Shown here: one piece after another, positions 28,260-37,694 of the stretch
Layout: every line of letters begins with the position of its first letter
Numbering within the stretch: position 1 is the first letter of the stretch
NCBI RefSeq assembly: GCF_029379315.1
Contig: NZ_JAQYWQ010000043.1
Location: 1 to 49,101, forward strand
Direction: 5' to 3'
Origin: Nostoc sp. S13
Lineage (GTDB): Bacteria > Cyanobacteriota > Cyanobacteriia > Cyanobacteriales > Nostocaceae
Length of the DNA stretch: 49,101 bases
The notes under the pieces: model-generated
What the model saw: only the letters and a program-made list of their open reading frames with translations
Told to the model about the DNA's origin: nothing
Databases searched by the model: none
Made by a program: the position numbers and the translations under genes

Positions 28260-29168
28260 ATGAGACAACTTGTTATTGCTGAACGCGTATGCCTCATTGG
28301 TCATATCGTGTCAAAAGCCTTTGGACTCGTAGGGATGCTACTGGTCATACCTAATGCCGAAATAATTTTCAACTTATCGCAGGTTGGAGAAACCGCCATG
28401 CAGTTAAGTATGGCAGGTGGCGGTGTAGTTGATATCATTTTGGGGACAATAGCTGTCTCTATTTATGCCTACCGGACATTGGGATTAGGAACTTGGCTAG
28501 CATTTATGCTGCCGGCTGTGTTGATCTCTTTGGGAAGTGAACTACTGGGAACCAGCACAGGTTTTCCATTTGGTGATTATAGCTACTTGAGTGGCTTGGG
28601 TTATAAGATTGCTGGGCTAGTTCCTTTCACAATTCCTTTATCTTGGTTCTATGTTGGGCTGTCGTCTTACTTAATTGCTATATCTGGTTTGAAAGTGGCG
28701 CAAAAACCCAGTTGGGGACGCCACATTGCTGCTATAGCCGTTGGTGCTTTGCTCTTCACTTGCTGGGATTTTGCCCTTGAACCAGCTATGAGTCAATCTT
28801 CTCTGCCCTTCTGGTATTGGGAACAACCAGGAGCTTTCTTTGGGACACCTTACCAGAACTATGCAGGTTGGTTTGGTACTAGCGCCCTGTTTATGAGTGT
28901 GGCAGGATTATTGTGGAGAAATGCCTCGATTAAATTAGAGCGATCGCAACTCAATTTACCCTTAGTCGTTTATTTAACTAACTTTGCCTTCGCCGCCGGA
29001 CTAAGCTTGGCCGCTGGGTTCTCCATCCCTGTGTTGCTCGGCTTATTGCTTGGTGTAACTCCTGCTGTGGCCCTGTGGTTAAACAGTTCAACCACACCCA
29101 CTCAAGTTGCTGTTGAATCAGCAAGCAAGGAAGTCTCGGTGGCAAAGGTTGAAGTTGCCTTGAAATAA
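28260..29168 (+). CDS. cruF: CruF, gamma-carotene 1'-hydroxylase
   Basis: Encodes 302 residues with about eight membrane helices. The DUF422-type landmarks are GSELLGTSTGFPFGDYSYL, CWDFALEPAMSQ and FWYWEQPGAFFGTPYQNYAG. CruF hydrates the C-1',2' bond of the acyclic psi end of gamma-carotene, an early step in making myxoxanthophyll (myxol glycoside), and acts in the membrane. The next gene is cruG, the usual cyanobacterial pairing. The AAGGA ribosome site lies 7 nt before the start. The protein ends in a short polar tail. Confidence 0.92.
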   Translation: MRQLVIAERVCLIGHIVSKAFGLVGMLLVIPNAEIIFNLSQVGETAMQLSMAGGGVVDIILGTIAVSIYAYRTLGLGTWLAFMLPAVLISLGSELLGTSTGFPFGDYSYLSGLGYKIAGLVPFTIPLSWFYVGLSSYLIAISGLKVAQKPSWGRHIAAIAVGALLFTCWDFALEPAMSQSSLPFWYWEQPGAFFGTPYQNYAGWFGTSALFMSVAGLLWRNASIKLERSQLNLPLVVYLTNFAFAAGLSLAAGFSIPVLLGLLLGVTPAVALWLNSSTTPTQVAVESASKEVSVAKVEVALK

Positions 29169-29219
29169 GTCATTGGGGAGTGGAGAGTTAGGAGTTAGGA
29201 GTGGAAGGGAATAACTAAT

Positions 29220-29280
29220 CCTCCATGCCCCATGCCCCATGCCCAATGCCCCATGCCCCATGCCCCATGCCCCATGCCCA
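29220..29280 (-). repeat. STRR heptamer array CCCCATG upstream of cruG
   Basis: Tandem CCCCATG/CCCAATG units followed by TGACTAA-type repeats fill the cruF-cruG gap and run into the cruG start codon. Each unit carries an ATG, but none of the earlier ones is in frame with a long gene. Confidence 0.8.
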
Positions 29281-29287
29281 ATGACTA

Positions 29288-30526
29288 ATGACTAATGACA
29301 ACGCTTTGATAGTAGAAAGTGCCATCTCCCTTTTCTTGCTACTTATCCAAGTACCAGCAACGGCGATTCTGTTTTCGCGCCTGCTAAAGGGGCCAAGACG
29401 CCTTCCTCCAATAGAACCGCAACAGCCGACGCCGGATCTTTTGGGTAGGGTTAGTGTCGTAGTTCCCACATTAAACGAGGCGCTTCGCATTAGCCCTCTG
29501 TTAGCTGGTTTAAGTCAGCAAAGCTACGAAGTTCGGGAAATAATTGTTGTAGACAGCAAATCTGGTGATGGTACCCCCGACTTGGTAAAAGCGACACAGC
29601 AGAAAGATCCGCGCTTTCGCCTGATGACAGATGACCCCTTACCCTCTGGTTGGGTGGGGCGTCCTTGGGCGTTGCATAATGGTTTTCTATATAGCTCTGA
29701 GGCTAGTCAGTGGTTTCTCGGACTGGATGCTGATATCCAACCGCATCCTGGTTTGGTTGCTGGTTTGGTGAAGACGGCCGAAGCACAAGGCTATGACCTC
29801 GTTTCCCTTTCACCCCAGTTCATCCTCAAATATCCTGGGGAGTGCTGGCTACAACCGGCTTTGTTGATGACTCTGCTTTATCGATTTGACCCAGCCGGGA
29901 TCAATACAGAGCAGCCAGAACGGGTGATGGCAAATGGGCAGTGTTTTTTGTGTCGTCGCTCAGTTTTAGCTGCTGTGGGTGGTTACAGCAGTGCGAGTGG
30001 TTCTTTTTGTGATGATGTCACTTTGGCACGAAATATTGCTGCTCAAGGGTATAAGGTGGGCTTTTTAGATGGCGCAAAGGTGTTGAGGGTACGGATGTAT
30101 GAAGGGGCGATGGAGACGTGGAAGGAATGGGGGCGGAGTCTCGACCTCAAAGATGCAACTTCTCGTTCTCAGTTGTGGGGAGATTTATGGCTACTCACAT
30201 CTGTTCAGGGTCTACCCCTTTTAGTTGTCCTCAGTTTTTTGTTGATTTCTCCCCCACTCCCCTACTTGCTACAGACGCGATTAATCGCGTCTCTACCCAC
30301 TCCCCCACTTCTTCTGCTGGGACTGAATTTATTTCTCCTGGTAATTCGCTTTGCTATGCTGATAGCGATCGCACCTTCCTACGATCGCACAACCGCTAAA
30401 GGCCGCTGGTTGTTCTGGCTTTCCCCTTTGGCTGATCCCTTAGCTGTGCTACGAATCTTCTTATCTGCGTTCCACACGCCACGCGAGTGGCGGGGACGCA
30501 AGTATAGTGCAAAAGAGGGGGAGTAG
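29288..30526 (+). CDS. cruG: CruG, carotenoid 2'-O-glycosyltransferase (GT2)
   Basis: Encodes 412 residues. An N-terminal membrane helix (ISLFLLLIQVPATAIL) precedes a GT2 catalytic domain: VVVPTLNEALRISPLL, the DxD-type LGLDADIQPHPG, and the acceptor-side FCDDVTLARNIAAQGYKVGF. Two or three membrane helices and the conserved WEWGRSLDLKD-like segment (here WKEWGRSLDLKD) follow. CruG attaches the sugar to the 2'-hydroxyl of myxol. A 20-bp palindrome sits within the coding sequence at 30273-30292, giving the peptide QTRLIAS between two membrane segments without breaking the frame. The stop codon lies inside an STRR array. Confidence 0.9.
   Translation: MTNDNALIVESAISLFLLLIQVPATAILFSRLLKGPRRLPPIEPQQPTPDLLGRVSVVVPTLNEALRISPLLAGLSQQSYEVREIIVVDSKSGDGTPDLVKATQQKDPRFRLMTDDPLPSGWVGRPWALHNGFLYSSEASQWFLGLDADIQPHPGLVAGLVKTAEAQGYDLVSLSPQFILKYPGECWLQPALLMTLLYRFDPAGINTEQPERVMANGQCFLCRRSVLAAVGGYSSASGSFCDDVTLARNIAAQGYKVGFLDGAKVLRVRMYEGAMETWKEWGRSLDLKDATSRSQLWGDLWLLTSVQGLPLLVVLSFLLISPPLPYLLQTRLIASLPTPPLLLLGLNLFLLVIRFAMLIAIAPSYDRTTAKGRWLFWLSPLADPLAVLRIFLSAFHTPREWRGRKYSAKEGE
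30273..30292. repeat. Palindrome AGACGCGATTAATCGCGTCT inside cruG
   Basis: Identical to the intergenic palindrome at 26706-26725, with the same flanks (CTAC before, CTAC after). Here it lies in frame within a coding sequence. Confidence 0.85.
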
Positions 30527-30571
30527 GGAGTGGTGAGTGGTGAGTGAGCGAAATTCCCTACTCCCTACTCC
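30520..30571. terminator. Inverted STRR repeat between convergent cruG and rnhA
   Basis: GGAGTAGGGAGT (30520-30531) pairs perfectly with ACTCCCTACTCC (30560-30571). It spans the 45-bp gap between the cruG stop and the rnhA stop. Position and symmetry suggest a bidirectional transcript end, though no T-tract follows. Confidence 0.5.
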
Positions 30572-31480
30572 CTACTCCTCTTCACCTCCTATTTGATCCC
30601 CACGTTCCAGTTCCCAAAGAATTTGATTTCCTTCACGGCGTACCCGTGACACTATCCAGTTTCGCCAGCGCCATTGATCTCCCCGACTGGTGACAGCGCT
30701 GGCGTGGACATCCATCAAGTCTGCTAACTCAGAACTGGTGATTAAGTAGCCTTTTTCAGAAATTTCGTCAGCGATACGCAGAGTTTCGACCAAGCTGCGG
30801 AGTTGCGAAACCCTGATTTCTGAGGGTTTTTCATCGGTTGCAGCCGCAGCTAGCCCAGTTGATGGTTCCATAACAGTTATTTCTGGTGCAGAAGTACTGA
30901 CTTCTTGTGTAGTTTGGTTAATTATTCTAGAGCTTTTTTCAGAATCAGCTACTTTTGCTACATTTAGTTGGCTGGAATTAGGTAAAGAGTTGTAAAAATC
31001 TGTGGGAGATAATTGTTGTAGGGAAGGGATTTTGCCACTGGCATAGGTGCGAGCGATCGCATCACAACGTTCGTTACCTATGTTACCAGAATGTCCCCTG
31101 ACGTGTTGCCATTTTACCTGTTGGGTATTGAGTTCGTCGAGAGTTTCCAAAAGGTCTTGGTTTTGGACGGGTTTACCATCTGACTTTTTCCAGCCTTTCT
31201 TTTTCCAGCCTTTCACCCACTTGGTAACGCAGTTAATCAGGTATTCGCTATCGGTATGAAGCGTGATTGGTTGGGCTTGTTGAGATGTTTGCAGGAATTG
31301 TAAGGCGGCGATCGCAGCTTGCATCTCCATTTTATTATTAGTGGTATGAGGGGATGCATCGCCCATTTCGTGGATTGAGCCATCGCTGAAGTAGACGACG
31401 ACACCCCAACCGCCAGGGCCAGGGTTCCCGGTGCAAGCACCATCGGTGTATATGCTTTGAATTGTGGGTTGGGTGGACAT
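30572..31480 (-). CDS. rnhA: Ribonuclease HI with C-terminal extension
   Basis: Encodes 302 residues from the ATG at 31480; an ATG 7 codons upstream lacks family sequence. The RNase H domain (residues about 8-150) has the four catalytic acids: Asp13 (YTDGACTGNPGPGGWG), Glu52 (KMEMQAA), Asp77 (HTDSEYLI) and Asp140 (NERCDAIA). It cleaves RNA in RNA-DNA hybrids. Ordinary RNase HI has about 155 residues. The second half is a low-complexity linker followed by a conserved-looking about 75-residue module (SELADLMDVHASAVTSRGDQ and WRNWIVSRVRREGNQILWEL). That module resembles a winged-helix DNA-binding segment seen in other cyanobacterial proteins. It converges with cruG. Confidence 0.93.
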   Translation of the reverse strand: MSTQPTIQSIYTDGACTGNPGPGGWGVVVYFSDGSIHEMGDASPHTTNNKMEMQAAIAALQFLQTSQQAQPITLHTDSEYLINCVTKWVKGWKKKGWKKSDGKPVQNQDLLETLDELNTQQVKWQHVRGHSGNIGNERCDAIARTYASGKIPSLQQLSPTDFYNSLPNSSQLNVAKVADSEKSSRIINQTTQEVSTSAPEITVMEPSTGLAAAATDEKPSEIRVSQLRSLVETLRIADEISEKGYLITSSELADLMDVHASAVTSRGDQWRWRNWIVSRVRREGNQILWELERGDQIGGEEE

Positions 31481-31522
31481 GGTTAGGGTATCAAACTGCA
31501 AAGGACGCTAAGGAGAGGCAGC

Positions 31523-31548
31523 GCGGTGCGGGGGAACCCCCGCACCGC
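31523..31548. repeat. GC-rich perfect hairpin upstream of rnhA
   Basis: GCGGTGCGGGGG (31523-31534) and CCCCCGCACCGC (31537-31548) pair fully around AA. Read from either strand it would form a very stable stem in the rnhA leader. It is part of a known style of Nostoc intergenic palindrome. Confidence 0.75.
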
Positions 31549-31616
31549 CTTGCTTGCTGAGTGACCTTAGCCTACTGTTAAGGTGAATTCTAGTAATAAA
31601 ATTACCATAACCGTTG

Positions 31617-31732
31617 GTTTCGACTTCTCTTGGAGACGGTACGCGAACGCTCAACCAACTGAGTGGTCGAGAGTTGAGCGTACCCCTGCTCTTAAGCAAG
31701 CTACGTGTAGCATCTCCAAGAGTTGTCGAAAC
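31617..31732. repeat. Nested palindromic element, about 116 bp, MITE-like
   Basis: The outer arms 31617-31636 and 31713-31732 match at 18 of 20 positions (GTTTCGACTTCTCTTGGAGA against its complement). Inner arms GGTACGC/GCGTACC and GCTCAAC/GTTGAGC pair as well, so the whole unit can fold back on itself. No target duplication was found. The rest of the 31481-31931 gap shows no gene. Confidence 0.65.
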
Positions 31733-31931
31733 TCGTCAACATAGGTATTTTTTTCATCAGAAATCGCCTAATTATCCTCTGCTGATCATTCTTGGCTTAA
31801 TGTATATTGGCTAAATCCCGGTCTATAAAACCGTTCTGGTGCAGAAACATCTACTCCAACTCTGTGAGAAACTGCAACAGATTTAGATTTGAGAGCAACA
31901 TCACCGCACGCATCTTAAGGGGGATAGACGA

Positions 31932-32912
31932 TCAACGGTTAACAGTACTCATGTCAGAGTAGCGCTCACCTGCTGCCACATCTTTTGGTGCAACGGCTTC
32001 AAGTCGATTCAACTCTTGTTCAGTCAGGGTAATTTCGGTAGCTGCAACATTCTCCTCCAAGTAAGTACGACGTTTTGTACCAGGAATTGGCACAATATCT
32101 TCTCCTTGAGCGAATAGCCATGCTAAAGCAAGCTGACTAGAAGTTACTCCTTTTTCGCTGGCAATTGCCTTCACTTGCTCTACTAATTGCAGGTTTTTAG
32201 AGAAATTTTCACCTTGAAAACGAGGAGAATTTCTTCGATAGTCATCAGGTGCCAGATCATCAGGACTAGCGATCGCACCTGATAAAAACCCTCTTCCTAA
32301 TGGGCTATAGGGAACAAACCCAATTCCTAATTCCCGCACAGTAGGTAAAATTTCATCCTCTGGATCGCGGCTCCACAAAGAATACTCTGATTGTAGTGCG
32401 CTAATAGGATGAGTAGCTTGCGCCCGTCGAATTGTAGTAGGGGCAGCTTCCGAGAGTCCTAGATAGCGCACTTTACCAAGCTTGACCAACTCTGCCATTG
32501 CCCCGACAGTATCTTCAATGGGTACGGTTGGATCTACGCGATGTTGATAATAGAGGTCAATCACTTCAACTCCCAGGCGTTTTAGCGAGTCATCGCAAGC
32601 TTGATGGACATATTCTGGTCTGCCACTAATCCCTTTCCAACCACCGTCTTCAGTGCGGACATTGCCAAATTTTGTTGCTAATACTACTTGATCTCGGCGA
32701 TCTTTAATTGCTCTGCCTACTAGTTGCTCATTAGTAAAGGGCCCATACATATCAGCTGTATCAAGGAAATTAACTCCAAGTTCCAATGCTCGATGGATAG
32801 TAGCGATCGCCTCAATTTCATCACGACCACTATAGAACTCAGACATTCCCATGCAACCAAGTCCGATATTTGAAACTACTAACCCTTGTTTGCCTAACTT
32901 TCTGGTTCTCAT
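31932..32912 (-). CDS. Aldo/keto reductase
   Basis: Encodes 326 residues, the usual size. It forms the (beta/alpha)8 NADPH-dependent reductase with catalytic tetrad Asp51, Tyr56 (DTADMYGP), Lys81 (ATKFG) and His124 (YYQHRVD). The cofactor end [11 protein letters not shown] and [12 protein letters not shown] agree with the AKR13/YajO-like group. It reduces aldehydes or ketones; the substrate is unknown. It is a single gene, with repeats on both sides and no clear operon partner. Confidence 0.93.
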   Translation of the reverse strand: MRTRKLGKQGLVVSNIGLGCMGMSEFYSGRDEIEAIATIHRALELGVNFLDTADMYGPFTNEQLVGRAIKDRRDQVVLATKFGNVRTEDGGWKGISGRPEYVHQACDDSLKRLGVEVIDLYYQHRVDPTVPIEDTVGAMAELVKLGKVRYLGLSEAAPTTIRRAQATHPISALQSEYSLWSRDPEDEILPTVRELGIGFVPYSPLGRGFLSGAIASPDDLAPDDYRRNSPRFQGENFSKNLQLVEQVKAIASEKGVTSSQLALAWLFAQGEDIVPIPGTKRRTYLEENVAATEITLTEQELNRLEAVAPKDVAAGERYSDMSTVNR

Positions 32913-33191
32913 AAAATCATCTCCTAGTCAGTAATTGAGCTTAGAATATTAGGTGTTTCAGGATTATCCCTTTCTGGATCACCAAGTCATCTATTATTAT
33001 AAGTATTTACTGATACAAGTAGGTTGATTTGCGGGTATTTCAGATTCATATTACCAGCCGTGTTGAAGCAGCTTTCTTGTCAAGCAATTTAAATAGTAGC
33101 AGTGCGATGCCTACGCACTCATTCAAGCGTTCGCGTAGCCTCTGGTAGAGAAGAGAAGGAAAGGCGGACTTCGTATGTGTAGGGGAGATTT

Positions 33192-35405
33192 CTAATCGCC
33201 AGGGCTACACATACGTTTTAAATCTTGTAAAACTGCGGCGGCTGATTGATAGCGATCGCTAAAATGATAGCAGACCATTTTATCTAAGATTGCCGCTAAT
33301 TCTTCGCTGACCGGCGCTGTTTGTCGCCAGATCACATTACCCGTTTCTGGATCTGGGTGGAGTTCTTGCGGTGGTATCCCAATTATGGCTTGAATGCCAA
33401 TCATTCCTAAAGCATAAATGTCACTACATAAGCGGGGATGACCGGCAAATTGTTCTGGAGGTGCATAACCCCGCGTCCCAATGGCTACTGTGGCTAATTC
33501 TGTTTGCTCACTACTCGACGGTTGCATCAATTTGACAGCACCAAAGTCAATCAACACTAGCCGATTATCTTGAGTGCATCTAATAATATTAGTCGGTTTG
33601 ATATCACGATGAATCACTCGATGCTGGTGAATAAATTCTAGAACTTCTAAAACTTGTTTGAGCATCTCCATCACAAATGATTCATTTTGCACATTTTGCC
33701 CAGGTGGTAATTCTTCACTTAGAGTATGTCCCTCGATATATTCTTGAATTAAATAGAATTCGTGGTCATCTTCAAAATAAGCAAGTAGTTCGGGAATCTG
33801 ATCATGTTTACCCAAAGATTCTAAAATTTCAGCTTCACTATTAAACAACCTGCGAGCAACTTGCAAAAATCGTGTATCTTGACGGGCTGGCATTAACTTT
33901 TTAACTACACAAATAGGATTACCCGGTCGTTGAGTATCCTCTGCTAAATAAGTGCGACCAAATCCACCTGCACCGAGAGTTCTAGAGATTTTGTAGCGTC
34001 CACTTAAAAGTAAATCACCAGATTTTATTTCTAGTGAATCAATTGGGGGAGGAAAGTCAAGATATGAGTCGGGAATTGCTGTTTTGTCTTCTAAGAGTAC
34101 ATTTAATTGAGCGATCGCTTCTTGTTGTTTTTCAACTTGCAAAATAATCACCTGAGTTTGCCACTGATTTTGGTAGCTAGTATAAGCAATAACACAGACA
34201 CTACTAATTACCAAAGCAAGAGCAGGAGGAACTAACGGCACCCATCCGGCTAGAAAAAACAAAGCAACGCAGATTCCTACTAAGCCAAGTAGAGTTGTCC
34301 CTACTACCACTAGCAATAGCAACGGATTTTGCCACCGCCATGCTAAAATACTGCCTAAGAGCGACCAGCCCCACACCCAAATAAGTTCCGCCCAGTCAGG
34401 CCAATACCAAATTAGAGGTCGTCCATCCAACACTGTACTGATCAATTGACTTGCTATCTGTGCATGAATAAACAGAGCAGGCATTTTGGCTGGTTGATCT
34501 GGCAAAGTGCTGTAGGGCGTATAAAAGCCACCTGGAGATAGATTAGCTCCTGTAGTACCAATAATTACAAGACGGTCTTTGACTAAACTGGGGTTGACTT
34601 CGCCACTGAAGACTTCTGTGAGGGTTACTTGGTCGGCGAGGCTGTTGGGGTGACGGTAATTTAATAATATTTGATAGCCATTTGCATCCAGATGTTGATA
34701 ACTACCAGAATTAGCTTGTAAACGTGGGAAGAGGGTTTTACCTAACTGAAACTCTCCTTTCTTAGTGAACTGGTATTCAATGCCTTGTTTTTCCAGATAA
34801 TTAATTGCAATTAGGGCACCAAATGCAAATGATGTTGTACATTTCTTGTCTGTAGAGTTAGCAAATAACAAACTGCGGCGGAGAATTTGGTCATTTTCAC
34901 TATCAGTAGCCACATCGCTAAAGCCAACATTATCTATAGGAAAATTAGGTGGTGGTGGAATTTCATCTCTACCCAAGCTGCTGAACAAACAGGTGCTGAT
35001 GATATTATCTTGATTTTCAAGATTAGCTGCCAAACTGTTATCTTCTGGTTGGAAAAGATATAAACCAACAATTCGCGGTTGATAAGACTCTATTTTCTTT
35101 AACAGCTGATTGATTGTACGATCTGATAGAGTCCATTTCTCTCGTTTGAGGTCGTCGTCAGTAATTTTTACTAGCAAAATCCGCGGATCAGGTGCTTGTG
35201 CTGGACGCGATCGCAACATCTGGTCATAAACTCTTAACTCCCAAGGCTGCAACCATTTGAGTTCTCGAACTCCCCAGATAAAGGCGGTGACTCCTACACT
35301 GGTAACAAAAATAATTTGCAGCCAGCTTTTGCTCTTGGAAGTTTTACGGGAATCCTGAAGTTTGACAAAGGGGACACGAAGTTTTTCTAATAGTCCACTA
35401 ATCAC
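33192..35405 (-). CDS. CHASE2 sensor Ser/Thr protein kinase
   Basis: Encodes 737 residues. An N-terminal membrane helix (about 28-45) is followed by an extracytoplasmic CHASE2 domain (about 55-330), whose start PDPRILLVKITDDDL is typical. Three further membrane helices span about 340-415. After a coiled coil, a Hanks-type kinase domain (about 460-730) shows the glycine loop GAGGFGRTYLAED, VAIK-type Lys as VVKKL, catalytic HRDIKPTNII, and DFG as IDFGAVK. The activation segment ends GTRGYAPPEQ. CHASE2 kinases are common in cyanobacteria, and the signal they bind is unknown. No phosphatase or substrate gene is adjacent. Confidence 0.93.
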   Translation of the reverse strand: MISGLLEKLRVPFVKLQDSRKTSKSKSWLQIIFVTSVGVTAFIWGVRELKWLQPWELRVYDQMLRSRPAQAPDPRILLVKITDDDLKREKWTLSDRTINQLLKKIESYQPRIVGLYLFQPEDNSLAANLENQDNIISTCLFSSLGRDEIPPPPNFPIDNVGFSDVATDSENDQILRRSLLFANSTDKKCTTSFAFGALIAINYLEKQGIEYQFTKKGEFQLGKTLFPRLQANSGSYQHLDANGYQILLNYRHPNSLADQVTLTEVFSGEVNPSLVKDRLVIIGTTGANLSPGGFYTPYSTLPDQPAKMPALFIHAQIASQLISTVLDGRPLIWYWPDWAELIWVWGWSLLGSILAWRWQNPLLLLVVVGTTLLGLVGICVALFFLAGWVPLVPPALALVISSVCVIAYTSYQNQWQTQVIILQVEKQQEAIAQLNVLLEDKTAIPDSYLDFPPPIDSLEIKSGDLLLSGRYKISRTLGAGGFGRTYLAEDTQRPGNPICVVKKLMPARQDTRFLQVARRLFNSEAEILESLGKHDQIPELLAYFEDDHEFYLIQEYIEGHTLSEELPPGQNVQNESFVMEMLKQVLEVLEFIHQHRVIHRDIKPTNIIRCTQDNRLVLIDFGAVKLMQPSSSEQTELATVAIGTRGYAPPEQFAGHPRLCSDIYALGMIGIQAIIGIPPQELHPDPETGNVIWRQTAPVSEELAAILDKMVCYHFSDRYQSAAAVLQDLKRMCSPGD

Positions 35406-35620
35406 GGCGTTGCGACGGTAGCCTGAATTGGGTAGATGTTGCAGGCGTAAAAGTTAATTTTCAGACTCTAGGTTAAAAGCTAATTAACCTGAGCTTCTAT
35501 TAATGTAGCAATTTACTCGTTGATTAGAGACCTTGGTGTATTCCTACTCTAAAAGCAAGCTGACGCGCAGCGTCTGGTAGAGAAGGCTTTACGCTACGCT
35601 ATCGGTGACGCGCCATGCGG

Positions 35621-35905
35621 CTAATCATCTGTTTGAGATGTTTGAGCATCTTCAACAGGACTTGCAATTGGGAAAGAAATAGGATTAGTAGATGGGGTTA
35701 GTGAATCTAGCTGGGGTTGTTCGAGTGATGCTTCAATGTTTGAATCAGCAAAATAGGAGCCAAAGATTTTATCATAGTTAGAAGCAACAGCTAAAAAAGC
35801 GCCACCCAAAATATAGATAGGTAATGGCAGATTAAATTCTTGCAACCAGTCAAACAGTTCCGCCAAGGCAAACAGCACCAAAAAGCAGGCAAGCCAAATC
35901 CTCAT
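35621..35905 (-). CDS. Small membrane protein of unknown function
   Basis: Encodes 94 residues with two hydrophobic segments: about 4-18 (WLACFLVLFALAELF) and about 28-42 (LPIYILGGAFLAVAS). A polar Ser/Pro/Asp-rich tail follows and is probably cytoplasmic. The intervening FDWLQEFNLPLP is distinctive. I recognise the general form from cyanobacterial genomes but know no function. It lies 215 bp beyond the kinase on the same strand, across a palindromic repeat, so cotranscription is doubtful. Confidence 0.7.
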   Translation of the reverse strand: MRIWLACFLVLFALAELFDWLQEFNLPLPIYILGGAFLAVASNYDKIFGSYFADSNIEASLEQPQLDSLTPSTNPISFPIASPVEDAQTSQTDD

Positions 35906-36124
35906 ATTCTCATAACCTGGATTGAAACAACTCTATTACTAGCTTAAATAGCTTGCATGATAGTTGATGTAGTACATAATCATAACCCCTATAACCCTAG
36001 ATAGATGCAGTCAGAATTATAGGGGCGATCGCACTTACCGTCCAGGCTGGAGAAATTAAAGCCAACGACTCCCTCACGAGAGCCGTTGCCTGATTATGAT
36101 AAAGCTGCCTCTACCTGTTTACCG

Positions 36125-37168
36125 TTAGTTGATATTAGAAGGTGTGATGGCTTGATATTGTAGAGTCGGAAGAATCGCTTCATTGATATCTATTTTACGC
36201 GGGATGACTTTTTGTGCAAAATAAAAATCAGCAACGCCCTGCTGTTGGGCAATGATCGCAGGTGTCAGTTTTCTCAATCTATAAGCACTACGGCGTACCA
36301 CCTTTTCTACAATTGATACATCTAATTTCAGATCAGGAGCTAACTGGTTAGCAATTATAGTTGGGTTTTTTTCAGCAAATTCTCCTGCCTTCTGTGCTTC
36401 CTCTAAAAACACTTGCACCAATGCCGGATTTTGGGTGACAAATGAACGCCTGCCAAGATAAAATCCGCCTAGAGTGTTAATTCCGGCTGCATTTCTCAAA
36501 ATCCGAATCGGAGTAGTACTATCACTTTGCACAACAGCTAACAACGGATCGCCACCCACCCAGGCATCAGCTTTACCTTGAAGAAAGGCGTCGCGGGCTT
36601 CAGGTGGAGTCAAAGCAACGATTTGAATATCGGTAATTTTTAACCCTACCTCTTGCAAAGCTTTTGCTAGTAAATACTGGGCATTCGACCCTACCTGAAA
36701 AGCAATTTTCTTACCTTTAAGATCCGCTACTGTCTTAATGGGAGAATTAGCTTTCACCACAATACCTTGGTTCGTCCCATTGGTAGGTATGCGTCCAGCA
36801 ATATAGACAAATTTAGGGGGGCCTGGGATTGTGGCTTGGGAAAATATTGGAGGTGTCTCTCCGACACTACCGATATCCACCTTACCTGCATTTAGCGCTT
36901 CTATCAATTGCGGCCCTGCTGCAAATGGCCCAACCCAATTCACAGTTACACCCAATGCTTTGAAACGTGGCTCAACAGCTTTACTGGCTTTGACAATATC
37001 ACCAGAACTTTGATAGGCCAAGTTAATTACTTTGGCGTTTGTCTGCGCTTGGGTGCTTTGCACAAGGCTACCCACAATGGGAGATAATAAAGCAAAGAAT
37101 CCCAGTGCTGAATATTGGGCAATACGCTTTAAAACTGTGCGGCGTTGTGGTTGAAATAGCTTGTTCAT
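36125..37168 (-). CDS. Sulfonate-type ABC transporter substrate-binding protein (1)
   Basis: Encodes 347 residues with an N-terminal export signal (basic QRRTVLKR, then a hydrophobic run, with cleavage predicted after QSTQA). The SsuA/NMT1 fold is shown by INLAYQSSGDIVKASKAVEP, KVDIGSVGETPPIFSQA, IKTVADLKGKKIAFQVGS and the WVGGDPLLA hinge. It is a close relative of the other binding proteins in this block. It should capture an aliphatic sulfonate or similar anion in the periplasm; specificity is not readable. A promoter-like pair lies upstream and GAGGAAAA serves as ribosome site. No permease or ATPase is present. Confidence 0.88.
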   Translation of the reverse strand: MNKLFQPQRRTVLKRIAQYSALGFFALLSPIVGSLVQSTQAQTNAKVINLAYQSSGDIVKASKAVEPRFKALGVTVNWVGPFAAGPQLIEALNAGKVDIGSVGETPPIFSQATIPGPPKFVYIAGRIPTNGTNQGIVVKANSPIKTVADLKGKKIAFQVGSNAQYLLAKALQEVGLKITDIQIVALTPPEARDAFLQGKADAWVGGDPLLAVVQSDSTTPIRILRNAAGINTLGGFYLGRRSFVTQNPALVQVFLEEAQKAGEFAEKNPTIIANQLAPDLKLDVSIVEKVVRRSAYRLRKLTPAIIAQQQGVADFYFAQKVIPRKIDINEAILPTLQYQAITPSNIN

Positions 37169-37234
37169 GAGTTGTGATTTTCCTCGTAAGTTTTAGCTTT
37201 TAAGTTGTAATCCATATTCTGCACTTCAAAATGT

Positions 37235-37262
37235 ATTATATGTAATTCAAAATCATTACCAA
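37235..37262 (-). promoter_or_regulatory. Sigma70-type promoter before binding protein 1
   Basis: On the minus strand TTGGTA (37262-37257) and TATAAT (37240-37235) are spaced by 16 bp, about 65 bp before the start codon. The -10 is perfect and the -35 matches at four positions. Confidence 0.5.
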
Positions 37263-37694
37263 TAATGGTCATGTTATCAAGTATTAATACTGACGATTAT
37301 TAGTAGTTTGGCTATGCTTATGATTAGATTGCGTAGGCGCAGCCCAACCTAGACATTGCTAGATTTCGTAATCTTTGTATATTACAAAATGAATTGCGGA
37401 ATGTGGGTTGTAAGTCTTACTTTCAAAAGTAAGTAAGATAATTGGAAGTTGTTCTGTCAACCTCCTAGAACACCAATTTAGTATTAAAACTTGAGATTGC
37501 ACTAATTCAACAAATCTCTTTTTGGTTTTAGTAAATTGGTATTCTAGTTGGTTTGAAAAAACTTAGCATTTATAAAAAAATCAAGTCGGGAGATTTGCAA
37601 AAAGTGGCTTTTCCTCAATTAGGCTTGTTTAGCATGAAGCATTTAAAGGGATTCAAAATTGGGTATTGGAAAACTCTTTCCTAGCCCCCAGTCC

